A stretch of DNA of 64,000 bases from Lawsonibacter sp900766145 (GCF_030372275.1 NZ_JAUDDJ010000006.1); one strand, 5' to 3'; shown: positions 25,381-33,678, counted from the first letter of the stretch. The notes: generated from the sequence alone by a model not told the origin. Program-made: numbers and translations.

Positions 25381-26754
25381 TTATTTCCCCACGCAAAACC
25401 GCTGAAAAATCCGTGCGGTAACGTCTTCTCCCACACTCTGCCCGGTCAGCTCGCCAAGAGCCCCCAGGGCCTCCTCCACATCGGTAAGCAGGGCGTCGGG
25501 AGTCATCCCGGCCTCCAGAGCCTGCCGGGCCCGTTCCACGCCCTCCAAAGCCCGCTGGGCCGCCTGGGCCTGCCGGGCGTTGGAGAGAAGCTCTCCATAA
25601 GCGGAGTCGCTGCCCTTGGGGAACAAGTTTGCCACGGCGGCCTCCAGATCGGCCAGCCCCTCCCCAGTCTTGGTGCTCAGCTCCACCACCGGGGGCAGAG
25701 GGGATAGGTTAAGGAAGGGGACCGGGGCAGAGGGGAGGTCGGTTTTTGTGTGGATCAGAATGGTGGGGGCCAGGCTCAGGGCGGTTTCCAGCAGCTCCCC
25801 GTCCTCCTGGGTGGCAGTCACGGAGCTGTCCCACAGCACCAGGATAAGCTCCGCCTCCTCCATGGCCTGACGGCTGCGCTCCACGCCCAAGCGCTCAATG
25901 GGGTCGCTGCTGTCCTGCAGACCGGCAGTGTCGATGAGCCGCAAAGGCACACCGCCCAGCTCCACCTCCGCCTCCAGAGTGTCCCGGGTGGTGCCGGGGA
26001 TGTCGGTGACGATGGCCCGGTCATAGCCCACCAGGGCATTGAGCAGAGAGGATTTTCCTGCATTGGGGCGTCCTACCAGGGCGCAGCGGATGCCTTGATT
26101 GAGCCGACGCCCGCGCTGGTAGGTGGCCAGCAGGTCTTGGAGAGCCCGGCTCTGGGCGGACAGGTCGTCCTCCAGCTTGGTGAGGGTGAAGGGGTCGATG
26201 TCCTCATCGGGGTAGTCCAGCACGGCGTGGAAGTGGGCCATAACGTCTACCAGAGCGGAGTAGATTTGTCCCACCCGGCGGCTCAGGGCTCCGGACAGCC
26301 GCCCGGCGGCGTGGCGGGCGCCCTCCCGGCTCCGAGCGTCCAGCAGATCGGCCACAGCCTCCGCCTGAGCCAGGTCCAGCCGCCCGTTGAGAAAGGCACG
26401 CTGGGTAAACTCTCCCGGCCCCGCCTGGCGGGCTCCCTGGGCGAACAGGGCCTCCAGCGCCAGGGTGAGCACCATGGGGGAACCGTGGCACTGCAGCTCC
26501 GCCGTGTCCTCCCCGGTGTAGCTGTAGGGCCCCCGGCTATAGGTGCACAGGATCTGGTCGATGACCTGTCCCTGGGCATCCAGCAGACTGCCGTAGATCA
26601 GCTTGTGGGCCGGGTGGTCCTCCAGACGGTTCCCGGCGGCGGGGCGAAAGCAGGCCGAGGCCGCCTCCACCGCCCGGGGGCCGGACAGGCGCAGAATGCC
26701 GATGGCCGAGGGGACAGTGGGGGTGGCAATGGCGGCAATGGTGTCTTGGTTCAT
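25381..26754 (-). CDS. mnmE: tRNA uridine modification GTPase MnmE
   Basis: With MnmG, MnmE adds the carboxymethylaminomethyl group at U34 of several tRNAs. The 457-residue product has the N-terminal THF-binding domain (TIAAIATPTVPSAIGILRLS) and the central G domain with GRPNAGKSSLLNALVG and DIPGTTRDTLEAE. It ends with the family tail CVGK. The start is the ATG after AAGGGAG; the frame is open for 20 codons further. mnmG, usually next, is not in the window; repeat copy B follows instead. Confidence 0.97.
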   Translation of the reverse strand: MNQDTIAAIATPTVPSAIGILRLSGPRAVEAASACFRPAAGNRLEDHPAHKLIYGSLLDAQGQVIDQILCTYSRGPYSYTGEDTAELQCHGSPMVLTLALEALFAQGARQAGPGEFTQRAFLNGRLDLAQAEAVADLLDARSREGARHAAGRLSGALSRRVGQIYSALVDVMAHFHAVLDYPDEDIDPFTLTKLEDDLSAQSRALQDLLATYQRGRRLNQGIRCALVGRPNAGKSSLLNALVGYDRAIVTDIPGTTRDTLEAEVELGGVPLRLIDTAGLQDSSDPIERLGVERSRQAMEEAELILVLWDSSVTATQEDGELLETALSLAPTILIHTKTDLPSAPVPFLNLSPLPPVVELSTKTGEGLADLEAAVANLFPKGSDSAYGELLSNARQAQAAQRALEGVERARQALEAGMTPDALLTDVEEALGALGELTGQSVGEDVTARIFQRFCVGK

Positions 26755-26814
26755 GGGACAGGCTCCCTTCTCAAAGTGGTGGAAAACCGCCGGGACGGCG
26801 GGCACTTCCTGCAA

Positions 26815-27299
26815 AAAACGGATTTGTGAATTTTTTCGCAGAAATAACTCTTGACATAGATTTTACGTGGGTTTTCGGCAAAAAAACGGGAAAGAAGTTC
26901 ACATAATAACGTGTGGAAAACTTAGTGGATAGTGTGGACAACCCTTGTCTCCCAAGGAGAAGCAGGAGGGAAAGAGGTCGAAATCAAAAATTCGTGCATT
27001 TCGATAGAGGATTCTCCCATCCCAGAAAAAAGCGGAACGCAGAAAAAATAGGGTGTGCCCAAAATGCAGGAATGCCGCCGCGGGAAGGCCCGCGGCGGCA
27101 GGCTATCGAGAAACCTGCCATTGAAGAAGTTACGGGAAGGAAGATAGTGTGAAAGAAACCCAGGAGGGGTGTCTTTCACGTGCAATCAACACAAACGCGG
27201 GATGTGAAGCATCCCGCGTTTGCTTGATCGCGGCGAAACGCAGTTTTGCCCGCGATCAGGAATGCCGCCGCGGGATGACCCGCGGCGGCAGGTGAGGGT
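26815..27299. other. Gene-free interval with DnaA-box-like cluster and GC hairpins
   Basis: No gene is supported here. Near 26909-26943, TGTGGAAAA, AGTGGATAG and TGTGGACAA resemble the DnaA box TGTGGATAA with one or two mismatches each. Further right lie two copies of a perfect GCCGCCGCGGG-CCCGCGGCGGC hairpin (about 27071-27100 and 27264-27291) and GTGAAAGA...TCTTTCAC (27149-27180). AACGCGGGATG with its complement (about 27194-27222) is followed by a short T-rich stretch. Confidence 0.5.
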
Positions 27300-28700
27300 T
27301 TAAACTTCCTCCTGGATGCGGCGCAGCACCGCACGGGCGGCCTGCACGCCGGAGGCTCCGGCCTGGGCCAGACCGCGGGTGACGCCCGCGCCGTCGCCGG
27401 CGGCGAAGAAGCCGGGCAGGGCGGTCTCCAGCTCAGGGGAGAGAGCCAGGCGGGCGGAGTAGAACTTGACCTCCGCGCCGTAGAGCAGGGTGTCGTGGTT
27501 GGCGGTGCCCGGAGCGATCTTGTCCAGGACGTAGATCATCTCGATGATGTCGTCCAGCTGCCGCTTGGGCAGGGCCAGGGACAGGTCGCCGGGGACGGCG
27601 GCGGTGAGGGTGGGCCGGGTGAAAGACTTGCCCAGCCGGTGCTCGTTGGTGCGCACACCCTTGACCAGGTCGCCGAAGCGCTGCACCAGTACGCCGCCGG
27701 CCAGCATGTTGCTCAGGGAGGCGATGTGCTTGCCGTAGCGGTAGGGCTCGTTGAAGGGCTGGGTAAAGCGGTTACTTACCAGCAGGGCGAAGTTGGTGTT
27801 CTCGCTACGCAGGGCGGGGTCGGCGTAGGAGTGGCCGTTGACCGTGTTGATGCCCTCCACGTTCTCGGCCACCACGTGGCCGTAGGGATTCATGCAGAAG
27901 GTGCGCACCTGGTCGCCGTACTGCTTGGTGCGGTAGACCAGCTTGGACTCGTAGACCACGTCGGTGATGTGCTCAAAGACGGTGGCGGGCAGCTCCACCC
28001 GCACGCCGATGTCCACCTGGTTGTTGAGCAGCTCCAGCCCCAGCTGCTTGCACTGGTTGGAGAACCACTCGGCGCCCGAGCGGCCGGGGGCGGCGATAAG
28101 CCGCTTGCAGGTGACTTCCTCCCCGCCGGCCAGGGTGAGGCAGAAGCCGCCGTCAGCCTGGGCGATGTGCTCCACCGCGGTGTTGAAGCGGAACTCCAGC
28201 ATGTCCTTCAGGCCCTCGTAGATGTTCTGGAGGATGCGCAGGTTGTTCTCGGTGCCCAGGTGCTTGCACCGGGCCTGCAAGAGGTGCAGGTCATAGCCCA
28301 GGGCCTTCCGGGCCAGGGCCTTGGCCTCGTCGCTCTGGGTGGAGAAGACCTGGGTGGTGGCCCCGTGGGCGACGTTGATGGAGTCCACATAGTCGATGAG
28401 GTCCATGACCACCTTGGGGTCCATAAAGTCGGTGAGCCAGCCGCCAAACTGGGTGGTAAAGTTGAACTTGCCGTCGGAGAAGGCACCCGCGCCGCCAAAG
28501 CCGCACATGGTGTCACACACAGAACAGTGGATGCACTCGCGGACCTTGCCCGCCACAATGGGGCAGCTGCGGTGATAGATGTCCCGGCCCTGGTCCAGGG
28601 CCAGCACCTTCAGGTCAGGACGGCTGTGGGCCAGCTCATAGGCGGCAAAGATGCCCGCCTCGCCGCAGCCCAGAATCACGACATCGTACATGGCATTCAT
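27300..28700 (-). CDS. FAD-dependent dehydrogenase (COG2509-like)
   Basis: This 466-residue flavoprotein has an N-terminal dinucleotide site, VVILGCGEAGIFAAYELA. A cysteine-rich segment follows, RECIHCSVCDTMCGFGGAGA, with GAFSDGKFN typical of this uncharacterised dehydrogenase group. The C-terminal FAD-closing motif is FFAAGDGAGVTRGLAQAGAS. The four clustered cysteines could hold a metal or an Fe-S centre; that is inferred. The substrate is unknown. AAGGAG precedes the ATG. Confidence 0.8.
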   Translation of the reverse strand: MNAMYDVVILGCGEAGIFAAYELAHSRPDLKVLALDQGRDIYHRSCPIVAGKVRECIHCSVCDTMCGFGGAGAFSDGKFNFTTQFGGWLTDFMDPKVVMDLIDYVDSINVAHGATTQVFSTQSDEAKALARKALGYDLHLLQARCKHLGTENNLRILQNIYEGLKDMLEFRFNTAVEHIAQADGGFCLTLAGGEEVTCKRLIAAPGRSGAEWFSNQCKQLGLELLNNQVDIGVRVELPATVFEHITDVVYESKLVYRTKQYGDQVRTFCMNPYGHVVAENVEGINTVNGHSYADPALRSENTNFALLVSNRFTQPFNEPYRYGKHIASLSNMLAGGVLVQRFGDLVKGVRTNEHRLGKSFTRPTLTAAVPGDLSLALPKRQLDDIIEMIYVLDKIAPGTANHDTLLYGAEVKFYSARLALSPELETALPGFFAAGDGAGVTRGLAQAGASGVQAARAVLRRIQEEV

Positions 28701-28813
28701 GAAAGTTCTCCTTACATTTTCTTCTGTTTCGGCGGCAAAATGCCCCGTTCATACAAAATATAGTATAACATACTTTTCAAAAAAACAAAATGGAAAATCC
28801 GGCGGGTGGGCGC

Positions 28814-28837
28814 AAAAAAGGCCGCCCAAAGGCGGCC
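28814..28837 (-). terminator. Terminator of the zinc-ribbon membrane gene
   Basis: GGCCGCC pairs with GGCGGCC across CAAA. On the minus strand a run of six Ts follows. It lies 14 bases after the stop of the neighbouring gene. Confidence 0.85.
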
Positions 28838-28851
28838 TGACGGGGAAGAGT

Positions 28852-29247
28852 TCAGCTTCGCTCCTCAAAGCTGGCGCCGCAGCTGCGGCAGGTGACGGTG
28901 ATTTTTCCTTTGCCCCGGGGAACCCGCAGCTGTTGGCCGCAGTTGGGGCATTTGAAGTAGCGGTGTTCCTTGTCCCGGTGTACCGTGCGCTGAAAGCGCC
29001 ACCACCGCATCACAGGGCCGGCCACTTGGAGAAACTTGGCATTTTCAGCCCGGCGGCGGGCGGCGTTGCGGGAGAGGGTACGAAACAGGAGAAGGAAAAG
29101 CACCGCCAGGGACAGCCAGTACAGGATCTCCAGCCGAAACAGAGCGGAGACCAGATACAGGACCAGGTACAAAACCAGCAAAGCCAGGTTGAGTTGGTCG
29201 GTCCCGTAGCGGCCGTACATAAAACGCTGGATGGCGTTGCGGATCAT
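28852..29247 (-). CDS. Membrane protein with C-terminal zinc ribbon
   Basis: This 131-residue protein is of unknown function. Two hydrophobic segments (about residues 20-37 and 40-57) precede a basic linker RNAARRRAE. The C-terminus is a zinc ribbon, FKCPNCGQQLRVPRGKGKI and CRSCGASF, with two CxxC pairs. The ribbon resembles those of the zinc-ribbon membrane proteins found widely in Clostridia. It stands alone on its strand. Confidence 0.8.
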   Translation of the reverse strand: MIRNAIQRFMYGRYGTDQLNLALLVLYLVLYLVSALFRLEILYWLSLAVLFLLLFRTLSRNAARRRAENAKFLQVAGPVMRWWRFQRTVHRDKEHRYFKCPNCGQQLRVPRGKGKITVTCRSCGASFEERS

Positions 29248-29406
29248 AGGCAGCCTCCTAAGTAGAGAAAACAGGCGCGAGGGCGGTTTTTTCTCTTGAA
29301 ATATCTTGAAAATATGATAGCGCGAGAGTATGAACTCGTCAAGAAATCAATCGTAAACAAAGTGTGAATTGTTCCTGGCAGAACAACAGAAAAGGGGGTG
29401 TTTGTC

Positions 29407-29435
29407 TTGCGTATAGGGACAAAATAGGGTATACT
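29407..29435 (+). promoter_or_regulatory. Promoter of the dCMP deaminase gene
   Basis: TTGCGT and TATACT are 17 bases apart. Start of transcription would be near 29442, just before the GGGAGG ribosome site. Confidence 0.6.
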
Positions 29436-29464
29436 TTTCCCAAATGAACTGGGAGGACCGCTGT

Positions 29465-29950
29465 ATGAAGCGTATTGATAAGGAAAACTACTATCTGGAT
29501 ATTGCCGAGACCGTGCTGGAGCGGTCCACCTGTATGCGGCGGTGCTACGGGGCTATCATTGTGAAGAACGATGAGATCGTCTCCACCGGCTATAACGGCG
29601 CCCCCCGTGGGCGGAAGAACTGCATGGACCTGGGCTACTGCACCCGGGAGGCCATGAACGTGCCCAGCGGGGAGCGGTATGAGCTGTGCCGCTCTGTCCA
29701 CGCGGAGATGAACGCCATCATCTCGGCCGCCCGGCGGGACACCCTGGGTGCTACCCTGTACCTGGCGGGCCGGGAGGCCAAGACCGGGGAGCTCCTCCAC
29801 GACGCCACCTCCTGTTCCATGTGCCGCCGGCTCATTATCAACGCGGGCATCCAGCGGGTGGTCATCCGCAACACCGACCGGGAGTACAGCGTGGTCCACG
29901 TAGAGGACTGGGTGCGGGAGGACGACTCCCTGCCGGAGCAGCATAAGTAA
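29465..29950 (+). CDS. dCMP deaminase-family protein
   Basis: Deamination of dCMP supplies dUMP for thymidylate synthesis. The product has the zinc site HAEMNAIISAA and CSMCRRLIIN and the family loop GYNGAPRGRKNCMD. Together these fit the ComEB-type dCMP deaminase better than cytidine deaminase. The start MKRIDKENYYLDIAE follows GGGAGG by eight bases; a longer frame begins at 29444 but places the ribosome site inside the gene. About 161 residues. Confidence 0.9.
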   Translation: MKRIDKENYYLDIAETVLERSTCMRRCYGAIIVKNDEIVSTGYNGAPRGRKNCMDLGYCTREAMNVPSGERYELCRSVHAEMNAIISAARRDTLGATLYLAGREAKTGELLHDATSCSMCRRLIINAGIQRVVIRNTDREYSVVHVEDWVREDDSLPEQHK

Positions 29951-29959
29951 GGCTCTGCC

Positions 29960-29988
29960 TTGACAGCCCCCTGCGGGGGGTATAAAAT
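29960..29988 (+). promoter_or_regulatory. Promoter of the thiT operon
   Basis: TTGACA is a perfect -35 element; TAAAAT lies 17 bases further. It is located 25 bases before the TPP aptamer, and its spacer contains a short CCCC/GGGG stem. Confidence 0.7.
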
Positions 29989-30012
29989 AGACTTGACCGC
30001 ATAACAATCGAG

Positions 30013-30110
30013 CACAGGGGCGCTGGAAGCTTTTCCGGCTGAGATGCAAAGGCGAATAGGCCGCCTTCGGTCCCTTAAACCTGATCCGGGTAATGCCGGC
30101 GTAGGAAGTG
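30013..30110 (+). promoter_or_regulatory. TPP riboswitch upstream of thiT
   Basis: The thiamine pyrophosphate aptamer core is clear: GGGGCGCT, GGCTGAGATG, CCCTTAAACCTGATCCGGGT and AATGCCGGCGTAGGAAG. Binding of TPP should favour the terminator hairpin that follows and so switch off thiamine uptake when thiamine is ample. Confidence 0.97.
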
Positions 30111-30140
30111 AACGGAATGTGGACTCATGTCGTTTCTTTC

Positions 30141-30187
30141 GTACCGCACTGCACCCGCTTGGATGTGTTGCGGTACAACATTTTTTA
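30141..30187 (+). terminator. Riboswitch-controlled terminator before thiT
   Basis: GTACCGCA pairs with TGCGGTAC across about 20 bases and is followed by a short ACA and T6. It lies just before the AGGAGG site of thiT, as expected of a transcriptional TPP riboswitch. Confidence 0.85.
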
Positions 30188-30200
30188 GGAGGAAACGAGT

Positions 30201-30806
30201 ATGAATTCCACTGCTGTGACCCGGCGCGCCCAGTCCATCCGGCTGCGCCGCCTGGTAGAGAGCGCCATGATGCTGGCTATTGCCACGGTGCTGAGTATGT
30301 TCCCCTTCCAGGGACCCTGGGCCCTGGGCGGCGGCATCACCGTGTGCTCCATGCTGCCCCTTGTGATCCTGTCCTGGCGGTACGGCTGCAAATGGGGCGT
30401 GTTTGCCGCCTTTGTGTACAGCCTTCTGCAGATGGTGCTGGGCATCCAGAACGTGCAGTACGCCGACAGCGTAGCTACCGCCACGCTGATCATTCTCTTT
30501 GACTACGTGCTGGCCTTCTCGGTCATTGGACTGGCCGGAATGTTCAAAGGCCGGCTGGGCAATCCCCGTCTGGAGCTGGTGCTGGGCATCGTGCTCACCT
30601 TTTTGGTGCGCCTTGGCTGCCACTATGTTTCCGGCGTGGTGGTCTGGGAGGTGCTGTGGCCCAATGAGCTGGGCTGGGCCGCTCCTATCTGGTCCATTGC
30701 CTACAATGCCAGCTATATGATCCCGGAAATTATCATTACCTCCCTGGTGGCGGCGCTGTCCTATGGCCCGCTGAAGAAGTATTACCAGGGCCAGGACCTG
30801 AACTGA
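30201..30806 (+). CDS. thiT: ECF transporter S component for thiamine, ThiT
   Basis: ThiT captures thiamine in the membrane and works with the shared EcfA/A'/T module, which is not in this window. The 201-residue protein has six predicted helices. It shows the family signature FPFQGPWALGGGITVCSMLP and aromatic residues near WEVLWPNELGW and YNASYMIPE that fit the thiamine pocket. AGGAGG precedes the ATG. The TPP riboswitch supports the substrate. Confidence 0.95.
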   Translation: MNSTAVTRRAQSIRLRRLVESAMMLAIATVLSMFPFQGPWALGGGITVCSMLPLVILSWRYGCKWGVFAAFVYSLLQMVLGIQNVQYADSVATATLIILFDYVLAFSVIGLAGMFKGRLGNPRLELVLGIVLTFLVRLGCHYVSGVVVWEVLWPNELGWAAPIWSIAYNASYMIPEIIITSLVAALSYGPLKKYYQGQDLN

Positions 30807-30837
30807 CCCCTTCGGGGGCGAAGAAAGAGAGGCCCCC

Positions 30838-31644
30838 ATGGGTAAATTTGACGGCCTGCTGCTGGTCAGCGACTTTGACGATACCTTATACGATTCCCAC
30901 CACCGGGTGCCGCCCCGCAATCTGGCAGCCATCAACTACTGGCTGCAGGAGGGGGGACGGTTCACTGTGGCCACCGGGCGGGCCTACACCACCTTTGCTC
31001 CCTATTTCCACTTAGCCCCCATCAATGCTCCGGTGGTGCTGTCCAACGGCTCGGCCATCTATGATTTCCATAAGCAGACCATGCTGGTGGAGACCCAGCT
31101 GGACCCCCGGGCGCCCCAGGACTTCCAGGCCCTCATGGACGCCATCCCCTCCCTGGGCATGGAGGCATACCACGGAGAGGACATCTACGTCTTCCGTCCC
31201 AATGCCGTCACCTACGGCCACATGGCCAAGGTGGGCACCGAGTATACTGTGTGCCCCATTTCGGACATGCCCACCCCCTGGAACAAGATCATCGTCCAGC
31301 AGGAGTATGACCAGCTGCTGATGGCCCGCACCTGGCTGGAGGAGCACTGCCCGGAGCGGTACGAGGCCATCTTCTCCAACCGCTACTACCTGGAGATCAC
31401 CCGCCGGGGCTGCAACAAGGGCGGCATGGTGCAGCGGCTCATCGATATGCTGGGGGTGGAGCGGGACAACCTCTACTGCGTGGGAGACAACCAGAACGAC
31501 ATCCCCATGATGGCCCTGTCTGCCATTCCCTTCGCACCGGCCAACTGTGCCCAGGAGGTCAAGGACTGGGGCGCCAAGCTGATGTGCCACTGCGACGAGG
31601 GCGTCATCGGCCACATTGTGGAGTTTCTGGACCGAAAATATTGA
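30838..31644 (+). CDS. Cof-type HAD phosphatase in the thiamine operon
   Basis: This 268-residue HAD hydrolase has motif I VSDFDDTLYDS, motif II LSNGSAIYD, and motifs III/IV in NKGGMVQRLID and VGDNQNDIPMM. The cap lies between, as in Cof/YidA phosphatases. It follows thiT by 31 bases behind the same TPP riboswitch. A role in removing phosphate from a thiamine intermediate is plausible but inferred; the family acts on many sugar phosphates and cofactors. Confidence 0.85.
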   Translation: MGKFDGLLLVSDFDDTLYDSHHRVPPRNLAAINYWLQEGGRFTVATGRAYTTFAPYFHLAPINAPVVLSNGSAIYDFHKQTMLVETQLDPRAPQDFQALMDAIPSLGMEAYHGEDIYVFRPNAVTYGHMAKVGTEYTVCPISDMPTPWNKIIVQQEYDQLLMARTWLEEHCPERYEAIFSNRYYLEITRRGCNKGGMVQRLIDMLGVERDNLYCVGDNQNDIPMMALSAIPFAPANCAQEVKDWGAKLMCHCDEGVIGHIVEFLDRKY

Positions 31645-31673
31645 GTATCACCTCCCCGCCTCTCAAATGGGGA

Positions 31674-31702
31674 TTGACAAAGAGGGGCGGGGGGTGGATA
31701 AT
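31674..31702 (+). promoter_or_regulatory. Promoter of the thiW operon
   Basis: TTGACA and GATAAT are 17 bases apart, starting 30 bases after the HAD gene. It would give thiW-thiM-thiE a transcript independent of thiT. Confidence 0.65.
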
Positions 31703-31750
31703 AAACCCGTTCCGGTCGTGGGCCGGGACACCCTTCCAACGGAAAATACA

Positions 31751-31830
31751 ATGGGGAGCGCGTGAGCGCTGAGAGGAAGTTTGGCTTCGACCCAGAAACC
31801 TGATGCGGATCATGCCGCCGTAGGGATGTG
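31751..31830 (+). promoter_or_regulatory. TPP riboswitch, first aptamer of the thiW leader
   Basis: The aptamer core is complete: GGGGAGCGC, GCGCTGAGAGG, CCCAGAAACCTGATGCGGAT and CATGCCGCCGTAGGGATG. It is followed by its own hairpins and a T-rich terminator. Confidence 0.95.
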
Positions 31831-31850
31831 GACGCGCTGCTGCGCGTCCG

Positions 31851-31882
31851 GGCGTGCCTGCGGCACGCCTCTTTTGTTTTTT
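31851..31882 (+). terminator. Terminator after the first thiW aptamer
   Basis: GGCGTGC pairs with GCACGCC and is followed by TCTTTTGTTTTTT. A second helix just before it, GGACGCGC-TGCT-GCGCGTCC (31830-31849), may be part of the switch. Confidence 0.85.
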
Positions 31883-31973
31883 CGGACGGAAGCGCGAGGA
31901 AGGACTGCCAAAGGCAGCAGGCCGAGGGGGAGCGCCCTGGGCCTGTGTCCTGCTTTCGTGTACAACTGGACAG

Positions 31974-32054
31974 CGATGGGAGGCCGTGTTCCGGCATGAG
32001 AGGAAGCCAGCAAGCTTCGACCGACCCGACCCGGAGTGTTGCCGGGCGGGGGCT
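31974..32054 (+). promoter_or_regulatory. Variant TPP-like aptamer, second in the thiW leader
   Basis: This segment mirrors the first aptamer helix by helix. GGGAGGCCG faces CGGCATGAGAGG, then GGAAG faces GCTTCGACC, then CCCGG faces CCGGG around AGTGTTG. TGAGAGGAAG is shared exactly. Several invariant TPP positions differ: CTGAT is CCGAC, ATGCC is TTGCC and GTAGGG is CGGGGG. It may be a decayed or altered-specificity copy. A separate terminator follows. Confidence 0.55.
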
Positions 32055-32104
32055 CCGCGGCGCCGGGAAACCGGCGTGGGGGAGGGCTGTCCTTGTGGGA
32101 TTCC

Positions 32105-32146
32105 ACTCCTTTTCCGCGGAAGCTTTTGGGAAAAGGAGTCTTTTTT
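32105..32146 (+). terminator. Terminator masking the thiW ribosome site
   Basis: ACTCCTTTTCC pairs with GGAAAAGGAGT and is followed by CTTTTTT immediately before the thiW ATG. The 3' arm contains the AAAAGGAG ribosome site, so the hairpin could both stop transcription and block translation. Confidence 0.85.
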
Positions 32147-32866
32147 ATGAAACGCAACCCCTCTCTTCTGCGCCTGGTGGTACTGGCCATGCTGGTGGCC
32201 GTCGGTGTGGTCATCTCCCCCATCCTCCGGGTGGAGGGCATGTGCCCCACTGCCCACCTCATCAACATCGTGTGTGCGGTGCTGCTGGGCCCGGTGTATT
32301 CCTTTGTGTGCGCCTGCACCATCGGCGTCATTCGCATGAGCCTGATGGGCATTCCCCCTCTGGCCCTCACCGGAGCGGTGTTCGGGGCGGCCCTGTCTGG
32401 TATTTTGTACCGCCTCAGCGGCGGGCGGCTCATCTTCGCTGTCATCGGTGAGGTGGTGGGCACCGGCATCATCGGTGCGGTGGCCTCCTACCCGGTGATG
32501 ACCCTGTGGTGGGGCTACACCGGCCTTACCTGGGTGTACTATGTGCCCTCCTTCATTGCCGGTACTCTCATCGGCGGCAGCGTGGCCTTCCTGCTGCTCA
32601 AGAAGCTGGCTAAAAACGGCATGCTGCTGAAGATGCAGCGGGAGCTGGGGGCCAAGGTGTATGACCGCCCCGTCACTGTGGCTGGCGACAGCATGGGTAT
32701 CGTCTTTCTGGGCGTCATCGCCTATCTGGCGGTGCTGGTGCTGGTGAAGAACGTGCTGAAGGCCACCGGCGCTGCCATGGCTATGCCCTGGGTGGTGCTG
32801 GCCCTGTTTGTGGCCGTGGCCGCCTACTACTATTTCTCCCACCGAAAGGAGAGCGTCAACGCATGA
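32147..32866 (+). CDS. thiW: ECF transporter S component ThiW (thiazole uptake)
   Basis: ThiW is the presumed substrate-capture subunit for hydroxyethylthiazole in ECF transporters. The 239-residue membrane protein has the family stretch AMLVAVGVVISPILRVEGM, NIVCAVLLGPVYSFVCA and GEVVGTGIIGAVASYPV. It also carries a further pair of membrane helices near the C-terminus (around residues 180-235), after a polar segment. It is followed by thiM with ATGA overlap, which fits thiazole salvage. Confidence 0.9.
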   Translation: MKRNPSLLRLVVLAMLVAVGVVISPILRVEGMCPTAHLINIVCAVLLGPVYSFVCACTIGVIRMSLMGIPPLALTGAVFGAALSGILYRLSGGRLIFAVIGEVVGTGIIGAVASYPVMTLWWGYTGLTWVYYVPSFIAGTLIGGSVAFLLLKKLAKNGMLLKMQRELGAKVYDRPVTVAGDSMGIVFLGVIAYLAVLVLVKNVLKATGAAMAMPWVVLALFVAVAAYYYFSHRKESVNA

Positions 32867-33678
32867 GCAAGTCCCTGGGCGCCCTGCTGGAGGCCCTGCG
32901 CAGCCGCCAGCCCCTCATCCACTGCATCACAAACCCCATCTCCATCAATGACTGCGCCAACCTGATCTTGGCGGCAGGGGGGCGGCCTATTATGGCCGAG
33001 CACCCCGGGGAGGTGGCGGAGATCACCGCTACCGCCGCCGCGCTGGCGGTGAACCTGGGCAACATCACCGATGTGCGCATGGAGTCCATGGTGCTGGCCG
33101 GGCAGGCGGCCCGGGCGGCGGGGGTGCCCGTGGTGCTGGACTGTGTGGGCGTGGGGTGCAGCAGCCTGCGGCGGCGCTACGCCCAGGACTACCTTGCCAA
33201 GATTCAGCCTCAGGTGGTGAAGGGCAACCTGTCGGAGCTTCTGTGTCTCTCCGGTGCCCGCCAGGGTATGTCCGGGGTGGACGCGGACGGCAGGGACCAT
33301 CTGGAGGGGGAGACCCTCTCGGCCCTCCGGGAGTTCAGCAGCCGCCAGCAGGCAGTGCTGCTGGCCTCGGGGCCGGTGGACGGGGTGTTTGCCCCCGACG
33401 GGCGGCGCTGGGAAATCCGCAACGGCCACAGCATGATGAGCCGCCTTACCGGCACGGGCTGCATGCTCAATGTGCTTACCGCCGCCTTTTTGGCGGTGGG
33501 GGAGCCGGAGGATGCGGCGGTGGCCGCCGCGGCTATGCTGGGCCTGTGCGGAGAGCGGGCGGCTCGGGAGGCCTGTGGGCCGGGGAGCCTGCGTGCCGCG
33601 CTGCTGGACGCGGCTTACGCCCTCACTCCGGAAGAGCTGGACAACGAGGCGGCAGTACGCCCCTTTGAGAAAGGATGA
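32863..33678 (+). CDS. thiM: Hydroxyethylthiazole kinase
   Basis: ThiM phosphorylates 4-methyl-5-hydroxyethylthiazole with ATP in thiamine salvage. The 271-residue product has PLIHCITNPISINDCANLIL near the start, VVLDCVGVGCSS and the GTGCML anion-hole motif (RLTGTGCMLNVLTAAFLA). The ATG overlaps the thiW stop. It lies between a thiazole transporter and thiE. Confidence 0.96.
   Translation: MSKSLGALLEALRSRQPLIHCITNPISINDCANLILAAGGRPIMAEHPGEVAEITATAAALAVNLGNITDVRMESMVLAGQAARAAGVPVVLDCVGVGCSSLRRRYAQDYLAKIQPQVVKGNLSELLCLSGARQGMSGVDADGRDHLEGETLSALREFSSRQQAVLLASGPVDGVFAPDGRRWEIRNGHSMMSRLTGTGCMLNVLTAAFLAVGEPEDAAVAAAAMLGLCGERAAREACGPGSLRAALLDAAYALTPEELDNEAAVRPFEKG

Noticed and set aside
26815..27299. 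Firm call of the chromosomal origin
   Set aside because: Box-like motifs are imperfect, there is no clear AT-rich unwinding stretch, and dnaA/dnaN are not in the window.
31974..32054. Cobalamin or SAM riboswitch in the thiW leader
   Set aside because: The conserved boxes of those classes are absent. The helices match the TPP plan instead, so it is listed as a variant TPP-like aptamer.
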